Assembly: GCA_046542305.1 (NCBI GenBank) | Contig: JBKHBQ010000107.1 | Span: forward strand, 1 to 12,133 | DNA: 12,133 nucleotides | Origin: JBKHBQ01 sp046542305 | GTDB lineage: Bacteria; Bacteroidota; Bacteroidia; Bacteroidales; 4484-276 | Direction: 5' to 3' | In this document: one piece after another, positions 1 to 5,342 of the stretch | Layout: every line of letters begins with the position of its first letter | Position numbering within the stretch: the stretch's first letter is position 1 | Translations under genes and position numbers: made by a program | Notes under the pieces: model-generated | The model's database searches: none | What the model was told of the DNA's origin: nothing | Seen by the model: the letters and a program-made list of their open reading frames with translations, nothing else

Positions 1-246
1 GTCGATCGCGAAGGTGGCTTTACGCTGCTGCCCGAGTTGGCCACGCTGGATATGACCGCAGATAAAAGAAAACAACTCAAATCGTTTTCACATTACACGC
101 CGTTGCGGGAAGTAAGCCTGGTGTACTCGCGCAATTTTGCCAAACTCCGGCTGCTGAAATTGCTGGTTGAGGAGATCAGACTGTCGGTGCCTGAAATGAT
201 GCTCGACAAGGAGCGGGGCAGCATTGTGGAATGGAAGGACGCCTAA
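1..246 (+). CDS. oxyR: OxyR-like LysR-family regulator, C-terminal fragment
   Basis: The reading frame is open from base 1 and stops with TAA at 244-246, so only the last 81 residues are present; the start lies before the window. The segment GGFTLLPELA followed by LREVSLVYSRNF and a closing helix ending SVPEMML matches the end of the LysR substrate-binding domain, in the arrangement I know from Bacteroidota OxyR proteins (peroxide-sensing activators of catalase and peroxiredoxin genes). The redox cysteines and DNA-binding helix-turn-helix that would prove OxyR are outside the window, and no Cys is present in this part. LysR family is fairly secure; the OxyR assignment rests on resemblance of the tail. 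The gene converges on the ATL gene and the two stop codons overlap. Confidence 0.68.
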   Translation, partial: VDREGGFTLLPELATLDMTADKRKQLKSFSHYTPLREVSLVYSRNFAKLRLLKLLVEEIRLSVPEMMLDKERGSIVEWKDA

Positions 247-578
247 TGTTCCTGCGCTTGAGACGGGTCCCAGAAATGCTTTTGAAAATCCGTGATTCGA
301 TCATCAACCACCTTAATGCCTTCGCTTTCGAGGAGCTGCTGCATCAGCGAGGGCGCGCCAAAATGATGCTTCCCGGTGAGCATGCCGTTGCGGTTTACCA
401 CCCGGTGGGCAGGCACATTTTCACGGCTGTGATGCGAAGCGTTCATGGCCCAGCCCACCATACGTGCCGATCCTTTGGTGCCGAGATACGCTGCAATTGC
501 GCCATAGCTGGTCACCCTGCCGTATGGAATCCGGCGCACCACCTCATAAACCCGCCCGAAGAAGGAATCGTTTTTCAC
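243..578 (-). CDS. Alkyltransferase-like (ATL/MGMT-fold) DNA lesion-recognition protein
   Basis: A 111-residue protein consisting of the O6-alkylguanine-DNA alkyltransferase DNA-binding domain alone. Visible motifs are IPYGRVTSYGAIA (residues 17-29, with the nucleotide-flipping Tyr), SARMVGWAMN (37-46, recognition helix with the Arg that fills the flipped base site) and PAHRVVNRNG (56-65). In true methyltransferases the last motif is PCHRV with the acceptor Cys; here Ala57 replaces it, so alkyl transfer should be impossible. By family knowledge, ATL proteins bind O6-alkylguanine and hand it to nucleotide excision repair. I chose the GTG at 576-578, since homologues start just before the SFFxxVY motif. 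The frame stays open upstream to 815, but that part encodes only Phe/Pro/Leu low complexity from a polypyrimidine tract. The TAG stop overlaps the TAA stop of the OxyR-like gene. Confidence 0.9.
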   Translation of the reverse strand: MKNDSFFGRVYEVVRRIPYGRVTSYGAIAAYLGTKGSARMVGWAMNASHHSRENVPAHRVVNRNGMLTGKHHFGAPSLMQQLLESEGIKVVDDRITDFQKHFWDPSQAQEH

Positions 579-593
579 GATGCGAAAGTAGGG

Positions 594-690
594 AAAAGCG
601 GAAAGAAGAAATCTGAAAAAAGGGAAAAAGGGAAAAGGGAAAAAAGGGAAAAGGGGAAAAAAAAACGGAAAAAGGAAAAAACGGAAAAAG
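594..690 (+). repeat. Homopurine tract with G-quadruplex motif
   Basis: About 95 bases of the plus strand are almost purely A and G, with isolated C/T interruptions. At 622-656 there are five G-runs (622-624, 630-632, 637-639, 646-648, 653-656) separated by A-only loops of 5, 4, 6 and 4 nt. This fits the usual G3+/N1-7 intramolecular quadruplex pattern, with one spare run. Homopurine mirror-like tracts can also form triplex (H-DNA). The tract starts about 16 nt upstream of the ATL start codon, with the G-rich strand as template. If transcribed, the ATL mRNA leader is polypyrimidine. Whether any of these structures forms in the cell is inference. Confidence 0.75.
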
Positions 691-798
691 ACCAATCCGG
701 GCAGGCGATGACCGGAAGATTCCTGCGATAAGAAGGGAAGAAGGCAAAGATTATGTTGAAAAAAGTTAACGATTTCAATTTCGAAACATAATACCCTT

Positions 799-851
799 TT
801 TTGTTCTGCACACAAAACTTTTTAAAATGATTTTGTTCTGTATGCAGAACA
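799..851 (-). promoter_or_regulatory. Operator-like dyad plus repeated half-site upstream of the ATL gene
   Basis: Positions 834-851 form a perfect dyad, TGTTCTG-tatg-CAGAACA (7-bp arms, 4-bp centre). The 10-mer TTTTGTTCTG occurs at 799-808 and again at 831-840, 32 bp apart, close to three helical turns. The second copy overlaps the left arm of the dyad. The spacing and symmetry look like a dimeric repressor or activator site with an accessory half-site. A weak promoter pair (813-816 and 783-790) overlaps the proximal half-site. The regulator is unknown to me; target and function are inferred from position only. Confidence 0.4.
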
Positions 852-945
852 GTTTGGTTAAGTCCTTTTTTCGAGTGCCACACTGAAAAGCAAATTTAAA
901 CATTGACGGTTATTTTTTTCCCTTTCCAGCTTTCTTAGTGAATCC

Positions 946-1026
946 TTTGTGCCGTCGTGCCTTGTGGCATTTTTTTTATTTCGCCACAAATTCACAAAAG
1001 CACGAATTGTCACAAAAGCAAGAATT
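946..1026. repeat. Degenerate intergenic inverted repeat with a direct 17-mer repeat
   Basis: TTGTGGC at 962-968 pairs with GCCACAA at 983-989 around a T-rich 14-nt loop. Outward from this, the arms 946-961 and 990-1018 keep an imperfect complementarity (TTTGTG, TCGTGC against GCACGA, CACAAA). Within the right arm, TCACAAAAGCACGAATT (992-1008) is repeated with one mismatch at 1010-1026, running into the stop codon of the next gene. No U-run follows the stem on the minus strand, so I do not call it an intrinsic terminator. It resembles the decayed intergenic repeats common in environmental Bacteroidota genomes. Confidence 0.5.
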
Positions 1027-3022
1027 ATCTAACCACCAGTTTCTTCATTCGGATGCCGTCAGCCGTTTCAATTTTGATTACATACACCCCCGGCGCAAAT
1101 CCCGATAAATCAATACGCATCTGACGGTTATTGCCCCGCGAAGCAAAAAGCTGTTGGCCATTCATATCCAGCACCTGTAACGACCGGATCACCCCATCCG
1201 CCTCCACATCCGCAAAATCTCCGGCAGGGTTGGGCTGCACGGTGATGTGATCAGCGTCAATTTCACCGATTCCCGTTTCCACCGACACCGGCGCACAGCA
1301 GGATACACATTCCTCGTACACGGCGCAGGCAAAGAACAGGTCGTCGAGGTATTCACCTTCATAAACCGTAAAACCCATTTCTTCCAACAGCTCCTGATTT
1401 AATTTCAAGGTATCGGCGCCTTCGATCACATATACATCGAAACCCAGAAGTGTAGCTGATTCTTCAGCACTTCCGGGGTGTGCGGCTTTGGGAAGATTTC
1501 CTGCTGATACCTCCGCGTTTAAGGTTACTTCGGACGGTTTTACAGTCGGAGCCGGAATTTTTCCCGGATCTCCGTTTTTGTCCGCAACAAGCGTAAGCGC
1601 AAGGTTCCAGTTGCAGTCAATGCCGTATTCCGCCGACATCGAAACCCACTCTCCGGGCGTGGTCGAAATCATATCGCCGAATCCGGAAATGGCCGGACCG
1701 ATGTCGGTGCCGGCGGGATAATCACCGCCTTCATGGGTCAGCTCATAGCCGAACCAAAGGTCAGTTTCCGCATCCAGCGGCAGGGTTGCCTCCAGCAAAA
1801 AGGTGTTCCATTCCTCCGGGATTACCGTTACTTCCTGACTAAATATTTCTTCATCGCCATCCGGGCCTTTCCATATTTTAAGCGTAAATGTGGCGTCCAT
1901 CTGGTTGCGCGGGAACAACTGCATTTCCCTGATATAATATCCGTCGTAATCCTGCAACTGATCCGGCTCCCAGTGCGAAGCCACGCGGAATGTGCCGCCG
2001 GCGGTAAGGCCGATGCCATCGTCGTTGAAGCCGTTGTCCCAGTGCAGGGGGCCCGGCAGATCGTCCAGTCCCCAGTTCAGGTTAATGCCTTCGTACCAGT
2101 ATGCCGACATATCCGTGGGCGCCGGCAGCGGGCACAGGCCCGTCACCCACAGAAAAACCGGAATTTCAAGCTCCGGCTGAACCGGATCGTTGCTCGTGAA
2201 GATCAATTCTCCTCCATGATAGCCGAAGCCCAGGTACTCCGAATCGATGGTCAGCACGATTTCCTGCGATTCGCCGGCAGGCAACGTTCCCGTCATCACA
2301 TCTGCCGACAGCCATGGCGCAGGCTGCCCTTCAAGGATCGCCGCCGAAAAATCGCAGCAGTTCCCGTATTCGTAGGTTTCGCAGGCATCCGTTACCGCGC
2401 CGCCGCGGTTGGTCCTGAACCTTAGAATATGTCCTTCCGTCGGTGCAGTGCCTTCCGGAATTTCTATCACCATATTATAATAGGTATCGGCTTGTTGGCA
2501 AACAGCATCATCCAGCACCAGTTCGTCATCGGTCAGGATGAAATCCTTGTTGAGATCGATCCATACGTCGAACCAGGTGTCGTCGTGTGCGGCTTTTACG
2601 GTGAGGGTATTTTCGCCGGGATAAAGCAGGTGGTTCATCCCGGTGAAATTGTGGTGGCATGCGGTGTCGCTGCAGGGAATCACCGGCAGCGCAACGTTTG
2701 CCAGGTCCCAGTAAACCAGCCCGTCGCCAACTGTGCAACCGGTCAGGTAGAGGTATTCGGTGCAGGGCAGCGAATCGCTTTGCGCGTCAGCGGCTGTTTT
2801 GGTTTGCAGGGCAAGTTGCCAGACAAGCGGTTCGTCTCCGGAATTGGAAACGGTAATGGTGTGCAAGCTGCTTCTTTCGGGAAGCGCATGAAAGGCTTCA
2901 ATGTTTTGCGGTTCCACTGTAATTTCCGGCGACAGCCGTTCCGCAGCAGAAGCGGGGTGCTGGGCGAAGTTCAGATTGGCCATGAAGATCAGGCTGATCA
3001 GAAGGAGAAAGTTTTGTTTCAT
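1025..3022 (-). CDS. T9SS-sorted multidomain surface protein (GEVED-like, split Ig and FN3 domains)
   Basis: 665 residues, last gene of the probable three-gene unit. A signal peptide (1-20, cleaved before Gln21) is followed by the first half of an Ig-like anchor domain (about 33-72), then a GEVED-like insert (about 85-230). The insert has the IDLNKD acidic motif at 155-160 and a degenerate DACETYEYGNCCDF motif at 212-225. The second Ig half is PWLSADVMTG to FTSNDP to FLWV (236-293). Next come the first FN3 strands (300-320), a beta-sandwich insert (about 325-480, WDNG and GGTF motifs), the closing FN3 half (524-582) with a CVSCC loop, and a T9SS type A sorting domain (592-665, QPNPA to KLVVR). 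The sorting domain directs export through the outer membrane and usually anchoring. The frame is open upstream to 3106, but ATG 3020-3022 matches the paralogue start and begins the signal peptide. No enzyme motif was found; binding or adhesion is inferred. Confidence 0.92.
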   Translation of the reverse strand: MKQNFLLLISLIFMANLNFAQHPASAAERLSPEITVEPQNIEAFHALPERSSLHTITVSNSGDEPLVWQLALQTKTAADAQSDSLPCTEYLYLTGCTVGDGLVYWDLANVALPVIPCSDTACHHNFTGMNHLLYPGENTLTVKAAHDDTWFDVWIDLNKDFILTDDELVLDDAVCQQADTYYNMVIEIPEGTAPTEGHILRFRTNRGGAVTDACETYEYGNCCDFSAAILEGQPAPWLSADVMTGTLPAGESQEIVLTIDSEYLGFGYHGGELIFTSNDPVQPELEIPVFLWVTGLCPLPAPTDMSAYWYEGINLNWGLDDLPGPLHWDNGFNDDGIGLTAGGTFRVASHWEPDQLQDYDGYYIREMQLFPRNQMDATFTLKIWKGPDGDEEIFSQEVTVIPEEWNTFLLEATLPLDAETDLWFGYELTHEGGDYPAGTDIGPAISGFGDMISTTPGEWVSMSAEYGIDCNWNLALTLVADKNGDPGKIPAPTVKPSEVTLNAEVSAGNLPKAAHPGSAEESATLLGFDVYVIEGADTLKLNQELLEEMGFTVYEGEYLDDLFFACAVYEECVSCCAPVSVETGIGEIDADHITVQPNPAGDFADVEADGVIRSLQVLDMNGQQLFASRGNNRQMRIDLSGFAPGVYVIKIETADGIRMKKLVVR

Positions 3023-3217
3023 GTGATGTTGTTTTGGTTTGATGAATGATTGATTTGTTGGAAAAACTGACAGGTTTCCAAAACCTGTCAGGTTTATAAT
3101 GATCACACTATTGAATCACCAGCTTTTGCATGTTTATCCCGTTTTCGGTTTTGACTTCAAGTACGTAAATCCCCGGTTCGAATGTGGAGGTGTTGAGGTG
3201 GAATTCGTTTCCGGAGG
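3020..3217 (-). repeat. Duplicated gene-junction segment, copy A
   Basis: This segment covers the 5' leader of the 1025-3022 gene, the intergenic hairpin and the last ~110 bp of the 3108-5147 gene. It aligns nearly base for base with 5145-5342. Over the coding part I count about nine differences in ~117 bp; the leader differs by a few bases and the hairpin by the changes noted for the terminators. Similarity falls sharply past 3217, while the two gene bodies are far more diverged. Confidence 0.85.
3062..3095 (-). terminator. Intergenic hairpin with U-run between cargo genes (copy A)
   Basis: CTGACAGGTTT (3067-3077) pairs perfectly with AAACCTGTCAG (3081-3091), an 11-bp stem with a 3-nt loop. 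On the minus strand it is followed by five Ts (3062-3066), and it lies 16 nt after the stop codon at 3108. This is intrinsic-terminator shaped, yet no promoter motif follows before the next gene. A partial terminator (attenuator) or processing/stability hairpin in a polycistronic mRNA fits best. Confidence 0.65.
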
Positions 3218-5147
3218 TGCGACTTTGATAAACCATTTGGCCTGTGGCATTGCGCAGCTTCACCGAACGAATATGATCAATGCTTTTGATGGTCATCATT
3301 TCTTTCGCCGGATTGGGATAGATAATCATACCTGATTTCCCGTATTCTTCAATGTCATTGATCAGGTCGATAAAGGCACATGATTCACAGGAATCGTATT
3401 CCGCACAAATGTATATAGTACGTCCGTAATAGTTGTTGGAGTGCCAGGTATAACTGGTGCCCTGGACCAGGTTTTCATTCAGCTTAAGCAGATCACCACC
3501 ATATTCCAGCAGGTAAACATTGTAGCCGTTCAGGAAATCAGAGGTGTCGCGATATTCAGGATGTTCAGCAGGCGGCAGGTTTCCTTTGGCAAGCCATCCA
3601 TCAGAGGTCTCGTTATTATTTACAGTTTCCCTTTTGATTGATCGGGATTTGCCGTCCGGGGTGCCGGTTAAAGAAACCCGGGCTGCAATATTCCAGTTAT
3701 AATCCAGTCCGTATTCGTCAGACATCGCTACCCAACCACCGCCTGTCGAGATCATATCGCCATATCCGGCGACGGCAGGTCCTGCATCCACCCCCGCCGG
3801 AAAATCACCGGCCTCATGTGTTACTTCATAGCCAATCCACAAATCTGTATCGGCGTCGATTTGTACCGGATTGCTATATACAATGTTATTCCATTCGTTG
3901 TTAGTAACATCAACATTCTGACTAAGGATTTCCTGGTCACCGTATTCGCCCGTCCAGATTTTCAGTACAAAAGAGGCATCAACCTCTGACCTGGGGAATA
4001 TACTGATTTCGGTAATAAACCGGTCGTCGTACGCTGCGATTTGCTCGGGTTCCCAGTGAGCGGCCACCCAAAAAGTGCCTCCGCTGGTCAGGCCTATTCC
4101 ATCATCGTTAATGCCGTCATCCCACCTGATGATCACATCTGTAGGTGGAGGAGGTTCTTCCCAAAACAAATGAACATAACTGCCGGTATGATAGAAATAG
4201 AGATTCTCAGGAGGCATCCACGGACAGGTGGTTGCAGACGACAGACTTGCATTAACTGTAACCAAAGGATTTACAGGATCATTGCTTTCAAAATTAAGTA
4301 TTGCATGATAATAACCCCACGACAGATCCGCCGATGAAAGGCTGATGACCACTTCCTGCGATGCACCCGGGGCAACAGAGCCGGCTGTGGTATCGGCGGT
4401 TAACCAAAACGTGGGGACGGAGGTAATGACCGTGGCCCTGAAATCGCAGCAATTGCCGTAGGAGTATGTTTCACAGGCGTCTTCCACAGGTTGATCGTAA
4501 TTCGTCCTGACCCGCATCAGATGTTCACCGGACGAAAAAAACTGATCCGGTATTAATACCTCAAAATCATAAAAATTAAAATCACTATCACAAAATGCAT
4601 CGTTCAGGACAATTTCATCATCGGAAAACTGCAGGTCATCATTAAAGTCTATCCATACATCAAAATAGGTATCATTATAACCTGCCTGAACAGTGAGGAT
4701 TTGCGTACCGGAAGGCAATGAGTGGTTCAGATCAGTGTAGTCGTGGTACCAATCCGGATTGCCCGAACAGGGAATATCAGGCACCGTTATATCGGCGAAT
4801 TGCCAGTAGACCAATCCGTCACCTACAGAGCAACCGGTACTGTAAAGACTGTCGGTGCATGGAAGCGAATCGCTTTTTACATCCACATGCTGGTACCCTT
4901 CGGCGGGCCCGATCTCCAGTTGCCACTGGAGCACTTCGTCGCCCTCATTGGTAATGGTTACCGGGTGCTCTGTTACCAGCAGGCTGGTTGCATGAATGGC
5001 TTCAATCTGAAGCGGGTCAATCACGATGGACGGCGATTTGGATTTTTGCACGGCAGCAGAACCCGTGGGGCTGCTTTTCACGGTTTGCCCGATGGCGGTG
5101 GTAACGACCATCATCAGGCTGATCAAGAGGGTAAATGTTTGTTTCAT
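3108..5147 (-). CDS. T9SS-sorted multidomain surface protein, paralogue of the neighbouring gene
   Basis: 679 residues with the same layout as the downstream gene. Signal peptide 1-20 (Gln at +1). First Ig half about 40-80 (IVIDPLQIEA to VLQWQLE). GEVED-like insert about 95-242, with WIDFNDDLQF at 165-174 and DACETYSYGNCCDF at 223-236. Second Ig half 248-303 (FWLTADTTAG to ESNDP). FN3 first half 311-332. Beta-sandwich insert about 340-490 (WDDGINDDGIGL, GGTF, PAGVDAGPA, WNIA). FN3 second half 538-596, with CESC at 587-590. T9SS type A sorting domain 606-679 (YPNPAKEM to QKLVIQ). Its sorting domain matches the upstream gene (5234-7195) much better than its own paralogue, suggesting exchange of the 3' end. 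The start is ATG 5145-5147 with an A/C-rich leader and no Shine-Dalgarno. It lies 86 nt after the upstream gene and 85 nt before the next. Function beyond secretion is unknown. Confidence 0.93.
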   Translation of the reverse strand: MKQTFTLLISLMMVVTTAIGQTVKSSPTGSAAVQKSKSPSIVIDPLQIEAIHATSLLVTEHPVTITNEGDEVLQWQLEIGPAEGYQHVDVKSDSLPCTDSLYSTGCSVGDGLVYWQFADITVPDIPCSGNPDWYHDYTDLNHSLPSGTQILTVQAGYNDTYFDVWIDFNDDLQFSDDEIVLNDAFCDSDFNFYDFEVLIPDQFFSSGEHLMRVRTNYDQPVEDACETYSYGNCCDFRATVITSVPTFWLTADTTAGSVAPGASQEVVISLSSADLSWGYYHAILNFESNDPVNPLVTVNASLSSATTCPWMPPENLYFYHTGSYVHLFWEEPPPPTDVIIRWDDGINDDGIGLTSGGTFWVAAHWEPEQIAAYDDRFITEISIFPRSEVDASFVLKIWTGEYGDQEILSQNVDVTNNEWNNIVYSNPVQIDADTDLWIGYEVTHEAGDFPAGVDAGPAVAGYGDMISTGGGWVAMSDEYGLDYNWNIAARVSLTGTPDGKSRSIKRETVNNNETSDGWLAKGNLPPAEHPEYRDTSDFLNGYNVYLLEYGGDLLKLNENLVQGTSYTWHSNNYYGRTIYICAEYDSCESCAFIDLINDIEEYGKSGMIIYPNPAKEMMTIKSIDHIRSVKLRNATGQMVYQSRTSGNEFHLNTSTFEPGIYVLEVKTENGINMQKLVIQ

Positions 5148-5342
5148 GTGATGTTTGTTTGTTTTGATGAATGATTGATTTGTTGGAAAAACCTGCCAGG
5201 TTTCGAAAACCTGGCAGGTTTATATTGATCACGCTATTGAATCACCAGCTTTTGCATGTTGATCCCGTTTTCGGTTTCTATTTCAAGGACGTAAATTCCC
5301 GGTTCGAATGTGGAGGTGTTGAGGTGGATTTCGTTTCCGGAT
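5145..5342 (-). repeat. Duplicated gene-junction segment, copy B
   Basis: This is the counterpart of 3020-3217. It covers the leader of the 3108-5147 gene, a 15-bp hairpin and the last ~110 bp of the 5234-7195 gene. The offset between copies is 2125 bp, about one gene plus one spacer, as expected for a tandem duplication whose ends lie in sorting-domain sequence. Confidence 0.85.
5187..5221 (-). terminator. Intergenic hairpin with U-run between cargo genes (copy B)
   Basis: AAACCTGCCAGGTTT (5189-5203) pairs perfectly with AAACCTGGCAGGTTT (5207-5221), a 15-bp stem with a 3-nt loop. On the minus strand it ends in five Ts (5187-5191), 12 nt after the stop codon at 5234. Each arm is itself a near-palindrome (AAACCTG-N-CAGGTTT). 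The central pair is C-G here and A-T in copy A, a compensatory change supporting an RNA stem. It probably acts as a leaky terminator or mRNA stabiliser inside the unit. Confidence 0.7.

Larger units (their letters stand above)
579..1024. other. 446-bp non-coding stretch upstream of the ATL gene
   Basis: No credible gene is seen on either strand. Read toward the ATL gene (minus strand) it holds a degenerate inverted repeat (946-1026), a TAnnTTTG match at 891-898 (reads TAAATTTG), an operator-like dyad with a repeated half-site (799-851), a weaker -33/-7 pair (TTTG at 813-816 and TATGTTTC at 783-790, 22 nt apart), a near match TAATCTTTG at 745-753, and the homopurine tract (594-690). The true ATL promoter cannot be chosen among these by eye. 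All candidates place the polypyrimidine tract in the transcribed leader. Confidence 0.6.

Noticed and set aside
231..731. Plus-strand frame encoding a Lys/Glu-rich tail
   Set aside because: It is the complement of the ATL gene and the purine tract; the Lys/Glu repeats are a by-product of A/G-rich DNA.
579..815. N-terminal extension of the ATL protein
   Set aside because: The frame is open, but the extension is almost only Phe, Pro and Leu from a polypyrimidine tract. Homologues start just before the SFFxxVY motif.
946..1024. Intrinsic terminator for the last cargo gene
   Set aside because: The 7-bp stem has a long loop and no U-run on its downstream side in the minus direction.
3023..3106. 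Earlier start for the 1025-3022 gene
   Set aside because: It would translate through the intergenic hairpin and hide the signal peptide inside the protein. The paralogue starts at the equivalent ATG.
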